DNA of 64,000 nucleotides from Acinetobacter lwoffii (GTDB lineage Bacteria; Pseudomonadota; Gammaproteobacteria; Pseudomonadales; Moraxellaceae): contig NZ_JAMXXK010000002.1 of the NCBI RefSeq assembly GCF_024129735.1, positions 41,903 to 105,902 on the forward strand. Direction: 5' to 3'. Positions 18,386 through 27,114 of this stretch are shown one piece after another. A program made the position numbers and the translations under genes. The notes under the pieces are model-generated. The model saw only the letters and a program-made list of their open reading frames with translations, ran no database searches and was not told where the DNA came from. The stretch's first letter is position 1. Each line of letters begins with the position of its first letter.

Positions 18386-19204
18386 ATGATACCAAAGAGT
18401 AGCTATCCAGGTGATCAAAAAATTCTTCGCGTCGTTTCAATTAATGTCAACGGCTTACGTTCATCTGTCACCAAAGGCCTATTGGAATGGATGGAACAGT
18501 CGGATGCCGACGTGATTTGCATGCAGGAAAGCCGGATCACGCATGCGCAGTGGACCGATAAATTCAAGCCTGAAGGCTGGTACACGCACCTGTTTCCTGC
18601 CGAGCGTCCGGGTTATGCCGGTACTGCCATTTATAGCCGTCTGCCTTTTGTGTCTTTAACCGATGGCCTGGGTTTTGAACTGGCCGATTCACAAGGCCGT
18701 TTTATTGCTGCTGAATTTGACTTGGGTCTAGAACAAACTGTACAGATCTGTTCCCTGTATCTGCCTTCCGGTTCATCGGGTGATGAAGCGCAAGCACGTA
18801 AAGATCACTTTCTGGAAGAATACGCAAAAATTCTGAAACAGTGGCGCGATGAAAATAAATCGGTAATTGTCTGCGGTGACTATAATATCGTGCATAAACG
18901 TATTGATATTAAAAACTGGTCGGGTAACCAGAAAGCCTCGGGTTGCTTACCGCATGAACGTGCATGGTTAGATCATATCTACGATGAACTCGGTTATGTT
19001 GATACTTTCCGTGAAGTGCGTAAAGAAGCCGAGTTATATTCCTGGTGGTCAAACCGTGGACAGGCGCGTGCTAAGAATGTTGGTTGGCGGATTGATTATC
19101 ATGCTTGTTCTCCGGACTGGAAAGAGCGCACCGTTAATGCTTGGGTCTATAAAGAACGATGGTTTAGCGACCACGCCCCCGTGATCATCGACTATAAATT
19201 ATAA
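18386..19204 (+). CDS. crc: Catabolite repression control protein Crc (exonuclease III-like fold)
   Basis: A 272-residue protein of the endonuclease/exonuclease/phosphatase fold (VVSINVNGLRSS, CMQESRI, CGDYNIVH, DYHACS, SDHAPVII). The position divergent from pyrE marks it as Crc, which in Pseudomonas acts with Hfq to block translation of catabolic mRNAs, and which controls aromatic catabolism in Acinetobacter baylyi. Nuclease-like motifs are largely kept, so a DNA-repair exonuclease III (xthA) is the alternative. The ATG at 18386 (AAGGTAAGA upstream) is preferred to the TTG at 18380. Confidence 0.85.
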   Translation: MIPKSSYPGDQKILRVVSINVNGLRSSVTKGLLEWMEQSDADVICMQESRITHAQWTDKFKPEGWYTHLFPAERPGYAGTAIYSRLPFVSLTDGLGFELADSQGRFIAAEFDLGLEQTVQICSLYLPSGSSGDEAQARKDHFLEEYAKILKQWRDENKSVIVCGDYNIVHKRIDIKNWSGNQKASGCLPHERAWLDHIYDELGYVDTFREVRKEAELYSWWSNRGQARAKNVGWRIDYHACSPDWKERTVNAWVYKERWFSDHAPVIIDYKL

Positions 19205-19214
19205 TCTTCTCTAT

Positions 19215-19246
19215 TTAATTGAGTGAACAGCTGTTCACTCAATTAA
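19215..19246. repeat. 32-bp perfect palindrome downstream of crc
   Basis: TTAATTGAGTGAACAG is followed directly by its exact reverse complement. As RNA it would form a stem of about 14 pairs at the end of the crc transcript, but no T-run follows. As DNA its core GTGAACAGCTGTTCAC looks like an operator for a dimeric regulator such as a TetR-type protein. It abuts the putative control region of sRNA copy 2. Confidence 0.7.
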
Positions 19247-19311
19247 GGCTTATCTCTTACATGACATGACGTATTTTTTGGGTTTATCTCAATGTAATAA
19301 CATAGCATTAT
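19244..19311 (+). promoter_or_regulatory. Putative promoter and GacA-like half-site of sRNA copy 2
   Basis: ATCTCTTACA (19252-19261) equals the right half of the E. coli UvrY/GacA palindrome, but the left half is degenerate (ATTAAG eight bases upstream matches four of six). TTTATC (19283-19288) and CATTAT (19306-19311), 17 bp apart, give a plausible promoter with a start near 19318. The half-site would then sit at about -65. Confidence 0.45.
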
Positions 19312-19317
19312 AGCGCT

Positions 19318-19469
19318 ACGGCACAAGGACATGTCAGGACGACAACATAAGGACAGGACGCCGTAGGACGAAAATAAAACAGACTATAGATTTAGCTTGT
19401 TTTGCATGGATGTGACATTGGACGTTGGATTGAGACCCGCATGATCAGGATGATTAAATGCGGGTTTTC
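19318..19469 (+). ncRNA. Predicted GGA-rich CsrA/RsmA-sequestering sRNA (RsmX/Y/Z-like), copy 2
   Basis: A non-coding stretch of about 150 nt with nine GGA motifs (starting at 19327, 19337, 19351, 19356, 19366, 19408, 19420, 19427 and 19448). TGTC-AGGAC-GACA (19332-19344) places GGA in a five-base loop. The 3' hairpin ACCCGCAT / ATGCGGGT followed by TTTTCT is a terminator. Its inner ATCA-GGA-TGAT again exposes GGA in the loop. This is the architecture of RsmX/Y/Z and CsrB-type RNAs that sequester RsmA/CsrA. The downstream region to 19668 is T-rich with no further feature apart from a small ATGTCAT-TTTG-ATGACAT repeat at 19550-19567. Confidence 0.7.
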
Positions 19470-19677
19470 TATTTCTATTATCCCCAAATTTCTATTTTTC
19501 TTATTATTTAGATTGTTCTTTTTCTTAGTGCTCATGTTAAAGCTGCTTGATGTCATTTTGATGACATGACTTTTCTGCTATTTAAAATTTTTTCCTTTTT
19601 TTCATTTGCTTTTGCATGGTCTGCTGCTGCCAATTTGGTTAAGCTAGTTCATGATTTAAATTTTTTAGATGGCAGCT

Positions 19678-20028
19678 ATGTTAAAAATTTACGGAATTAA
19701 AAATTGTAGTTCGATGAAGAAAGCCTTTGATCTGCTGACTGAGCAAGGTCTTAGTTATGAATTTCATGATTATAAAAAACAGGGCATCGATGCTGAAACC
19801 GTCAAAACCTGGCTGGATGCCTTGGGGCAGGATGTGGTTCTGAATAAAAAAGGGACTACCTGGCGTAAACTCAGTGAAGAAGAGCAACAGACCGCCCTGT
19901 CGAGTGAAGATGCATTAATTAATGTATTAACTACCCATACCAGTTTAATCAAACGTCCAATCTTGGCAACCTCCACAGGATTTATTGCCGGTTTTGATGA
20001 AACAGCTTATCGTGGCTTGAATCACTAA
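19678..20028 (+). CDS. YffB/ArsC-like thioredoxin-fold protein
   Basis: A 116-residue protein of the ArsC/Spx/YffB family. The N-terminal LKIYGIKNCSSMKKAFDLL carries the single active-site Cys in an N-C-S-S-M-K context, typical for YffB. The middle NKKGTTWRKL and C-terminal LIKRPILATSTGFIAGFDETAY are family hallmarks. YffB proteins are thought to be glutathione-dependent thiol reductases rather than true arsenate reductases. An ATG three codons upstream (19669) is an alternative start. Confidence 0.85.
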   Translation: MLKIYGIKNCSSMKKAFDLLTEQGLSYEFHDYKKQGIDAETVKTWLDALGQDVVLNKKGTTWRKLSEEEQQTALSSEDALINVLTTHTSLIKRPILATSTGFIAGFDETAYRGLNH

Positions 20029-20055
20029 TCTCTTGCTCTAAATGGTATTCATAAA

Positions 20056-20081
20056 AAAAGCCTGACATTGGTCAGGCTTTT
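20056..20081. terminator. Bidirectional terminator
   Basis: AAAAGCCTGAC-ATTG-GTCAGGCTTTT lies between the convergent yffB-like and DUF2147 genes, with A/T tracts on both sides. Confidence 0.9.
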
Positions 20082-20101
20082 GTATATCTACTTAAAATAA
20101 A

Positions 20102-20539
20102 TTAGTTGGCGCGAATCCAGGTCTGGTTACGACCCAATGCCGCTACGCCGATAAAACCACGTAGCTCAAGTTTCTTGCCGCCGTCTGCCAGCTGGCCTTT
20201 CAACTTATAGGTTTTACCAGATTGCGGATCTAGGATCGAACCGCTGTCATAACTCGTACCACCAGCATTTTTCAAACCTTTAACAATGGTCAAGCCTTTC
20301 AGAGATTTGTTGTGATATGGACCTTCACATTTTTTGCAGGCATTTTCTTCACCTGGAGTTAACACAGACTGAATACTAGCTGACAAAGTGCCGTTCTTTT
20401 GTTCAGTGAATTTAACAATGGCCTTAGGCTGCTTGGTTTTATCATCAATGGTTTTCCATACCGTGCCATTTAAAGGATCCGCGGCATTAGCCAGTGCAGA
20501 TAAGCCTAGTAGTCCTAACGTAAGCGCTATTTTTTTCAT
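20102..20539 (-). CDS. Exported DUF2147-family protein
   Basis: A 145-residue protein with a signal peptide (MKKIALTLGLLGLSALANA) and a DUF2147 domain: GTVWKTIDDKTKQPKAIVKF near the start, a CKKC pair inside, and LRGFIGVAALGRNQTWIR at the C-terminus. It is predicted periplasmic with a lipocalin-like beta fold. Its physiological role is unknown. It is a single gene facing yffB across a shared terminator. Confidence 0.85.
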   Translation of the reverse strand: MKKIALTLGLLGLSALANAADPLNGTVWKTIDDKTKQPKAIVKFTEQKNGTLSASIQSVLTPGEENACKKCEGPYHNKSLKGLTIVKGLKNAGGTSYDSGSILDPQSGKTYKLKGQLADGGKKLELRGFIGVAALGRNQTWIRAN

Positions 20540-20695
20540 TTTTCTTCATTTCCTTAGTCTGAAAATAGACCCATGTAGTATTAAAAAGTTACAACAATTT
20601 TTCAATTTTTAGGTGTGACTATTTAGTGTAACCTTGTAAATATGGTTGGTAAATAATCTACACGATCAATAAAAGCACAAAAAGATGGAAGGAAG

Positions 20696-21607
20696 ATGAA
20701 GATAAGCCCGCTAACGAAACAATTAATTACAGAAAGCTTTTTAAAAACGGCCATTCGTGCCCCGAGCAGATTCAGTCTTCCACCGAGTTCAATGCGCATT
20801 GCTCTGGAACAGATGTGCAAACTTTTCCCTCAGGATAAAACGGTACAGATTCGCTCGCTTCGATTGGCCGGACTGCGCGCGGAAGAAATTAAGCCGCAGC
20901 AGGAATCGACCCAGCTGATTTTTCATATTCATGGCGGCGCATTTTACTTAGGTTCTTTAAATACCCATCGTGCCTTTATGACTCAAATTGCGGCTCGAAC
21001 CCAGATGCAGGTGCTGCATGTCGATTATCCGCTATCACCCGAATCTGCCTATCCAGAAGCGTTGGAAGCCTTGTTTGATGTCTATAATCTGCTACTGGAT
21101 CAAGGTGTTCAGGCCAAAGATATTATTCTGTCCGGCGATTCTTGCGGTGCCAATCTGGCCTTGGCGCTGGCACTCAAAATACAGCAGGAAAGTCTGCCAC
21201 AGGTCAGCGGTCTGATTCTGCTGTCTCCACTGCTGGATTTAACGTTGACCAGTGAATCTTTACGTTATAACCAGAAGCATGATGCCCTGCTGTCTCTGGA
21301 AACGGTTCAAACCGGGATTGAATATTATGTGCCGCGTTCGATTGATCGTGGTGATCCGGAAGTTTCTCCTTTTTTTGCCGATTTAGCCGGCTTGCCACCG
21401 ATTCATATTCAGGTAGGTTCCAAGGAAATTCTGCTGGATGATGCTAGTCGTTTTAAAGAAAAAGCGGAACAGGCGGGTGTCGAGGTCGAATTTAAACTCT
21501 ATACCGGCATGTGGCACAACTTCCAGATGTTCAGTGCCTGGTTCGATGAAGCCAAACAGGCGCTGACCGATCTTGCAGAATTTGCCCATCGTCTGGACCG
21601 AGATTAA
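20696..21607 (+). CDS. Alpha/beta-hydrolase esterase of the HSL family
   Basis: A 303-residue hydrolase with the oxyanion motif HIHGGAF (about 79-85), the nucleophile elbow GDSCGA, and a C-terminal GMWHNFQMF that supplies the catalytic His. These mark the hormone-sensitive-lipase group, which hydrolyses short acyl esters. Cytoplasmic, with no signal peptide. It starts after a GGAAGG site and faces azoR. The natural substrate is unknown. Confidence 0.88.
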   Translation: MKISPLTKQLITESFLKTAIRAPSRFSLPPSSMRIALEQMCKLFPQDKTVQIRSLRLAGLRAEEIKPQQESTQLIFHIHGGAFYLGSLNTHRAFMTQIAARTQMQVLHVDYPLSPESAYPEALEALFDVYNLLLDQGVQAKDIILSGDSCGANLALALALKIQQESLPQVSGLILLSPLLDLTLTSESLRYNQKHDALLSLETVQTGIEYYVPRSIDRGDPEVSPFFADLAGLPPIHIQVGSKEILLDDASRFKEKAEQAGVEVEFKLYTGMWHNFQMFSAWFDEAKQALTDLAEFAHRLDRD

Positions 21608-21627
21608 GCATGATTTAGCATATAAAA

Positions 21628-21650
21628 AAGGTCAGCCGTAGCTGACCCTT
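21628..21650. terminator. Terminator between the esterase gene and azoR
   Basis: GGTCAGC-CGTA-GCTGACC is flanked by A and T tracts; the minus-strand side (TTTTTT) favours termination of azoR. Confidence 0.85.
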
Positions 21651-21669
21651 TGAAAAAAGGTTTTAGGTT

Positions 21670-22239
21670 TTAAATGGCCTGAACTTGCTGCAATGCAGTT
21701 TGCAATGCTTGGGCTTTAACCGCTTCGCCCATGTTCACTCCTTCAGCACGAATCACTTCGATATCATTCACACCGGTAAAGTTAAACACGGTTTTCAGGA
21801 AAGCCTCCTGAAAATCAGCCGGGCTTTGCTCGCCATAGACACCACCACGGCTGCTGGCAATATACACTTTCTTATTGCCCGCCAAACCCACAGGACCTTG
21901 TTCGGTATATTTAAAAGTACGTCCCGCGACACAGATCCGGTCAATCCAGGCTTTTAGGGTTGATGGCAAACCGAAGTTATACATCGCTGCACCAATCACC
22001 ACGACATCAGCCTGTAAATATTGATCTAAAATTTCCTCGCCCAATGCCGTTTGTTCTGCATTCTGGCCCATTAAAATTTCGGCGGTAAGATGAGGAATAG
22101 GCTGTGCAGCCAGATCCAGATACTCAACTTCAATGGCCTCAGCATATTTTTGCTGCAGTTGTTCCACCACAGCCTGAGTCAACTGACGCGAAATAGAAGC
22201 ATCTCCTAAAATACTGGAATCAATCTGTAAAACTTTCAT
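21670..22239 (-). CDS. azoR: FMN-dependent NADH:quinone oxidoreductase/azoreductase
   Basis: A 189-residue flavodoxin-like protein. The N-terminal MKVLQIDSSILGDASISRQLT binds the FMN phosphate. The central AAMYNFGLPSTLKAWIDRI and SSRGGVYG segments are diagnostic for AzoR. It performs two-electron reduction of quinones and azo compounds and is linked to thiol stress. Monocistronic. Confidence 0.94.
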   Translation of the reverse strand: MKVLQIDSSILGDASISRQLTQAVVEQLQQKYAEAIEVEYLDLAAQPIPHLTAEILMGQNAEQTALGEEILDQYLQADVVVIGAAMYNFGLPSTLKAWIDRICVAGRTFKYTEQGPVGLAGNKKVYIASSRGGVYGEQSPADFQEAFLKTVFNFTGVNDIEVIRAEGVNMGEAVKAQALQTALQQVQAI

Positions 22240-22581
22240 GGTTTCGCTCTTTATCTTTGGTTGTTTCTAACAATGCAGCCATTTTAACGATTGACTATAT
22301 TGAAATAATTAGTACAAATAAAACACATCATCCTGAATTTAGAACAAAACTGTATACCTCTTAACCTCTTTAATTTTGATTAAGACCCTTTGACATAGCC
22401 TGGATCACTTGCGCTATCGGCAAAGACTGAGCAGATCAGATATCAACTAAATCACAAAAATGTTTTAAATATTGTTGTTTATCAAGCATTCAAACTTATG
22501 TTATCTTGTGTAAATAAAGTTATAAATATCCAATAAGTCTTAAAAAAAATCTGCCATAACAATTAAAGTCAGACCGGGACC
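22240..22581. other. Intergenic region upstream of the diguanylate cyclase
   Basis: About 340 bp of AT-rich DNA between divergent azoR and the GGDEF gene. It must hold both promoters. I see no repeat, RNA gene or recognisable operator. Confidence 0.5.
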
Positions 22582-23778
22582 ATGAAGCGAATATCGCCTG
22601 TATTAGAAAAAGTGATAAGACACAGAATCAAGAAATACCTGGTCGAAGATGAAGTCGTGATGAACTGGCGCATCCTGAAGAAATGCATCCTGATGCTGAC
22701 CTTGGGATGCGGAGTACATCTGACCTGGCTCGGCTGGGATATTTTCGTGTTATTAAATCCCGAATATTGGCAATATGTTCATCTAGAACGGGTCTATACA
22801 CAAATTACTCTGAACAGCAGCTTTCTGGTAATTCTATTTCTCCTGATTTTTCCCTGTTATAAATTTCAGGGGAATCAGCTGATTGAACGTTATCTGCCTT
22901 ATATGGCAGTGGGTACTTTTGTTATCTCGTTGTGTCGTGACGCCTATCTCGTCGGGGTGATCAGCCCTGTGGCCACGACCTCCTATGTCTGTTTAATTAT
23001 GGTGGGACTGGTGCTGTTCCATCGCACGCTGGTTTATAGCATGCTGATTCCAGCGTCAATTTTCCTAGGCGGATGTGCCTATTTAAGTTTCAGTCATCAA
23101 TTACCTTATTCACCGCTCTTTAATATCGATGACAAGCTTTTTTATAATGGTTTCTGGCTGTTATCGATGCTATATTTCATTTTGCCAATTCTGGCCGTCT
23201 GCATGGTGTTATTCGAGATTCTGCTCAGTCAATGGCGTCATCGCGAGCAGCTGATCAAACAGCTGAGCCAGATTGATCCGCTCACCAATCTGTTTAACCG
23301 CCGTAGTATCAACCAATGTCTGGATAAACTGAATGCCGCAGCCACTCCCAATTATGCTTTAGTGCTATTGGATCTGGATCATTTCAAGAAAATTAATGAT
23401 CACTATGGCCATCATAAGGGTGATGAAACCTTAGTCGAAGTGAGTGCCGTGCTGAATCAGCAATTGCGCGAAAGTGATGTAGTCGGCCGTTTTGGCGGGG
23501 AAGAATTTATTTTGGTGCTTAAAAATACCAGTCTGGAAAAAGCCGAACAAGTGGCTGAACGCTGCCGCATCGCCATTCAGCAATTGCAGATTTTCAGTGA
23601 TGAGGATGAGCTGATTCCGGTGACCGCCAGTTTCGGGATTGCCATTTCTAGCGCGGAATTACGCCCGCAGCAGTTATTGAGTCAGGCTGATCAGGCGCTT
23701 TATCAGGCTAAAGCCGGTGGGCGTAATCTGGTCAAAGCTTATGCTGAACCGGTGCCAGTACAGATGCAGGTTTCTTAA
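22582..23778 (+). CDS. Membrane-bound diguanylate cyclase
   Basis: A 398-residue protein. The N-terminal half holds about six hydrophobic helices (from residue 35 to 215), an uncharacterised membrane sensor. The C-terminal GGDEF domain (about 228-390) has the active-site GGEEF (305-309), DLDHFKKINDHYGH for metal and GTP binding, and RESD (296-299) matching the RxxD product-inhibition site. It should therefore be an active, feedback-inhibited producer of c-di-GMP. The signal is unknown. Confidence 0.93.
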   Translation: MKRISPVLEKVIRHRIKKYLVEDEVVMNWRILKKCILMLTLGCGVHLTWLGWDIFVLLNPEYWQYVHLERVYTQITLNSSFLVILFLLIFPCYKFQGNQLIERYLPYMAVGTFVISLCRDAYLVGVISPVATTSYVCLIMVGLVLFHRTLVYSMLIPASIFLGGCAYLSFSHQLPYSPLFNIDDKLFYNGFWLLSMLYFILPILAVCMVLFEILLSQWRHREQLIKQLSQIDPLTNLFNRRSINQCLDKLNAAATPNYALVLLDLDHFKKINDHYGHHKGDETLVEVSAVLNQQLRESDVVGRFGGEEFILVLKNTSLEKAEQVAERCRIAIQQLQIFSDEDELIPVTASFGIAISSAELRPQQLLSQADQALYQAKAGGRNLVKAYAEPVPVQMQVS

Positions 23779-23806
23779 ACGGGTTCAGCTTTTTTTAAGA
23801 ACTAAA

Positions 23807-25651
23807 TTATGGATTTTCACTTTGAGCCAGTGCTTGCAGCTGTGCCAGCAATTCTGCCTCGCTAAAAGCACCGGTTAAACGTAAACCCCTAATTTCCTGC
23901 TGCTGCGCATTCAAGAATAAATACGTCGGCGGCCCGAGAATTTCCCATTGGTTTAACAGCGCTTGATGAGAGACATTATATTGGCTTAAATCCAGCTTGA
24001 TCAGGAAATATGGCGCAAGCGCCTGCTGTACCGCTGCAGATTTTAAAATACGATGTTCGATCGGCTGACAGGCAACACACCAGTCGGCGTAGACATCAAT
24101 AATAATCTTTTGCCCTTGTGGTGCCCTGTCCAAAATCTGCTGAAATTCTGCTGCACTACGTGCCACATGCCACTTGGCTTCTGTGCTCGCCTGCTCCACA
24201 AAAAAACGCTGACTGTGCTGATATTGGCTATAAGCGATATAGGGCACGGCCAGTACCAGACACAGGATATATAGCCATCTCAAACCGGTACGATGCCAGA
24301 AAATCCGGAACAGCACATAAGCCACGAAGGTCATACCCAAAGCTAGGGATAACCATTGTAAAGCGGCTTCTGAAATCAGTGGGCGAATAAAATACAGCGC
24401 CAGCGCCAGCATGATAAAGGCAAAGAGCACTTTGATCTGATTCATCCAATGCCCGGCTTTAGGCAGAATCCGTGCACCCAGAATACTGGCCAGCAATAAA
24501 GGCGTGCCCATCCCAAAACCTAAAGTAAACAGCAGTAAAGCTCCCTGCCACTGACTTTGCGTCTGGGAAATAAACAATAATGCGCCTGCCAGCGGTGCGG
24601 TCATGCATGGCCCCACCAGAAGCGCCGAGATCATGCCCATGACACCGGCACTGACCAGACTGCCTCCCTGCTGCATGGCCTGTGCCCGATCCAGACGATG
24701 AACCAGACGTTGCGGCAGTTTGATTTCAAACAGGCCAAACAGATTCAGGGCAAACAGGACAAACAGGATGCTAAATGCGATCAGGGTTCCCGGTTGCTGC
24801 AACCAGCGCTGAAAATTCAGGCCGGCCGAAGATGCAATTAGGCCAAGTACTGCATAGACAGCGGCCATACTGCTGACAAAAGTCAGTGCAATCATCCAGG
24901 CTTTCAGTCCTTTACTGTCACGTACGATCAGCGAGGTCAGAATCGGCAGCATCGGCAAGGAACACGGTGTAAAAGCCAGTAAAATGCCTAAGCCAAAGAA
25001 CAGCAAAAGCCCATAGCCCAAAGAGCGTTCAAGCAGTTGGGCTGACCATTTCTGGTCTTGTGCTGCATAGGGTTCAGTTTGTGTGTGGGCTGATGCAGAG
25101 ATTTCATTTGCTGTAGATTCTGAGGAGTCCGCTGCATTAAATAGGGTATTGTGTTGCAGTGATGAAGTATTCAGATCAAGTAAACGCTTTGTTCCTGATC
25201 CGGTAGCTTCAAATTGCACCAGACCAGACAAATCGGTCTTGAACTGAATGGTTTGTGGCGGATAACAGATCCGGTCTTTGGCACAGCCCTGCCAGCTGAC
25301 CTGATAGGATTGCCCCGCCTGAGTCGGAATTTGAAACTTTAACTGCTGATAATAAACCTGGGTATGTCCATAGTTATCATCATATAAATCTTCAGCGGGT
25401 GGCAACTCAAACGACACCGGTTGGTTGCCCTGCCGGACTTCAATTTTATGCTGATACAGATAATAGTTGTCTGGAATCTGCCAACTCAGTTCAGCCTGCT
25501 GCTGACTGGTGGAGATCACGCTCACAGGAAAAGCCTGCTCGGCAGACAACAATGCAGTTTCCGCCTGAGCAGGACTGCTGAACAAGGTGCTTCCCAAAAT
25601 AACCAGGGCAAGCATTTTCCCCCAGGTCGGGAACTGCGAGTATTTCATCAT
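23807..25651 (-). CDS. dsbD: Thiol:disulfide interchange protein DsbD
   Basis: A 614-residue protein with a signal peptide, an N-terminal periplasmic domain with a redox Cys pair (GCAKDRICYPP), a central eight-helix membrane domain with the paired Cys (FTPCSLPMLP and VGPCMTAPLAG), and a C-terminal thioredoxin domain with CVAC (YADWCVACQ). It moves electrons from cytoplasmic thioredoxin to periplasmic DsbC/G and cytochrome maturation proteins. All six key cysteines are present. Sixteen bases separate it from the outer-membrane protein gene upstream. Confidence 0.95.
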   Translation of the reverse strand: MMKYSQFPTWGKMLALVILGSTLFSSPAQAETALLSAEQAFPVSVISTSQQQAELSWQIPDNYYLYQHKIEVRQGNQPVSFELPPAEDLYDDNYGHTQVYYQQLKFQIPTQAGQSYQVSWQGCAKDRICYPPQTIQFKTDLSGLVQFEATGSGTKRLLDLNTSSLQHNTLFNAADSSESTANEISASAHTQTEPYAAQDQKWSAQLLERSLGYGLLLFFGLGILLAFTPCSLPMLPILTSLIVRDSKGLKAWMIALTFVSSMAAVYAVLGLIASSAGLNFQRWLQQPGTLIAFSILFVLFALNLFGLFEIKLPQRLVHRLDRAQAMQQGGSLVSAGVMGMISALLVGPCMTAPLAGALLFISQTQSQWQGALLLFTLGFGMGTPLLLASILGARILPKAGHWMNQIKVLFAFIMLALALYFIRPLISEAALQWLSLALGMTFVAYVLFRIFWHRTGLRWLYILCLVLAVPYIAYSQYQHSQRFFVEQASTEAKWHVARSAAEFQQILDRAPQGQKIIIDVYADWCVACQPIEHRILKSAAVQQALAPYFLIKLDLSQYNVSHQALLNQWEILGPPTYLFLNAQQQEIRGLRLTGAFSEAELLAQLQALAQSENP

Positions 25652-25667
25652 CTGTGAGTTGGATAAC

Positions 25668-26423
25668 TTAGAACAGCACAGAGAAACCTAGGCCTGAGAA
25701 GTAACTTCGATCTGCACCATCCAGATCTACACCGACATTCGCATCCAATTGGACACGGTCGTTTAAGGCATACATAACCCCGGTACCGAGCGCGTATTGA
25801 TTATCGACACTTTCAGCTTTACGGTAAATCAGTTCAGAATAACCTGACCAGCGATCAGTAATACGGTAGCCTAGAGAAGGAATCGCAGACACTGCCCAGT
25901 TGCTGTCCTGCCATTCATAACGCATGGTCAATGCGGTACTGACCAAGTCATTATATTGAGACGACACGACAGAACCCAAGCTGTAAATATCTTCTTCATT
26001 AGTGAAACCGGCATTGCCTGTTGCAATGATAGCTTCGGCCAGCAAAGCCATACTGAGTTTGTCATCATCCAAATCAATGGCCTTTTTCAGACCAATACTA
26101 ACATCGCCCAGACCATCATCTTCTTCGGTCTGGCCATTGGATTTCACTTGGGTCCAGGTCGGGCCAGCCCAACCTAAACGCAATTCCAGATCATCACTGA
26201 GTCCGGTACGTAACAACATATCTGCACTGAGTGTGGTCGCGGTCTGATCGCCCGACTTGCTATAACGCGCTGTAGGCAAGCCTTGCTCCCAAGCGACATT
26301 TCCGACTGGAGTAATTCCAGTACTGAGACCCTCACCTGGTCGATCAAATTCAAAATCTGCTGCGAAAAGCTGTGCACTACAACCGGCCAGTGCAATCAAA
26401 CCCAAGGTTTTTAATGTTGTCAT
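25668..26423 (-). CDS. Outer-membrane beta-barrel protein (PF13557-like, phenol MetA-pathway family)
   Basis: A 251-residue protein with a signal peptide (ending QLFAADFEF) and alternating beta strands, ending in an aromatic residue (SVLF) as outer-membrane barrels do. The DFEFDRPGEGLSTGITPVGNVAWEQG start is typical of the transporter group named after the MetA pathway of phenol degradation. The substrate is not known. It lies just upstream of dsbD and 21 bp after the ankyrin-like gene, so the three may be one operon. Confidence 0.75.
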   Translation of the reverse strand: MTTLKTLGLIALAGCSAQLFAADFEFDRPGEGLSTGITPVGNVAWEQGLPTARYSKSGDQTATTLSADMLLRTGLSDDLELRLGWAGPTWTQVKSNGQTEEDDGLGDVSIGLKKAIDLDDDKLSMALLAEAIIATGNAGFTNEEDIYSLGSVVSSQYNDLVSTALTMRYEWQDSNWAVSAIPSLGYRITDRWSGYSELIYRKAESVDNQYALGTGVMYALNDRVQLDANVGVDLDGADRSYFSGLGFSVLF

Positions 26424-26444
26424 GTTGGAGCTCTTTATTAAAAT

Positions 26445-26999
26445 TTAACTGAGTTCTTTGGTCATTTTTGCGCCATGCTTGCGAAGCAGTTCTAGCGTCT
26501 GTTTTTCTTCATCCAAGGCTTCTGACCAGTTGATTTCATCAAAATCACAATCAAAGAATAGATCACTAATTGAAGATAAAATAGTCATGCCATCTTCATC
26601 TTTGCTATTTGGATCGACTTTTTCATCCAGTAAACGCTGTACAGCTGGCGCGCATGCGGCACTTGCGGCATCCCAGAGTGGACCATAAATTTCTTCTGCA
26701 TCCCACAAATGCAGATTCACTTTGGCCTGGATCAGTTCTTCCAGAATCTGTAAATGTACCGCCAAACGTGCCTGTTTCTCCTCTTCTGAAAGTGGTGTTC
26801 CGGCTTCATACAGCTCACACACTTCTTCCCACCATTTAAACAGGCCATCTGACCAGACCGAAATCACCGGGCCTTTGTCATGATCAATAAAATTCGGGTT
26901 GAGTCCATCTGCCAGCAGCTGTTTGACCTGGTCCAGATTTAATTCTTCGAGTGCTTGCACAAAAAGTTGTTGTTGCGCAGTTAACATGATGGAGCTCAC
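26445..26999 (-). CDS. Ankyrin-like cytoplasmic protein
   Basis: A 184-residue protein without a signal peptide. Two or three ankyrin-type helices are visible (LNLDQVKQLLADGLNPNFIDHD near the N-terminus; VQRLLDEKVDPNSKDEDGMTIL about 138-160; LELLRKHGAKM at the end). Such repeats mediate protein-protein contacts. The sequence is acidic. Partner and function are unknown. It is followed closely by the outer-membrane protein and dsbD in the same direction. Confidence 0.7.
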   Translation of the reverse strand: MSSIMLTAQQQLFVQALEELNLDQVKQLLADGLNPNFIDHDKGPVISVWSDGLFKWWEEVCELYEAGTPLSEEEKQARLAVHLQILEELIQAKVNLHLWDAEEIYGPLWDAASAACAPAVQRLLDEKVDPNSKDEDGMTILSSISDLFFDCDFDEINWSEALDEEKQTLELLRKHGAKMTKELS

Positions 27000-27076
27000 T
27001 TTGATTCGTTTTCGACTATTATGCCGAATAAAGCAGGATTTGTTGTGCTTCTCATAACTATATTTTTGTTTAATAC

Positions 27077-27100
27077 GAAAAAAGCCCCGCAGGGCTTTTT
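27077..27100 (-). terminator. Terminator of the hibernation factor gene
   Basis: AAAAAGCCC-CGCA-GGGCTTTTT sits about 15 bp after the stop codon on the minus strand, with a T-run. Confidence 0.85.
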
Positions 27101-27114
27101 CAAATCGGTTCGGC

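Noticed and set aside
19261..19570. Direct repeat ATGACATGAC at both sides of the second sRNA, suggesting a target-site duplication
   Set aside because: Only ten bases, 300 bp apart, with no inverted ends inside. Chance or shared small motifs are more likely than transposition.
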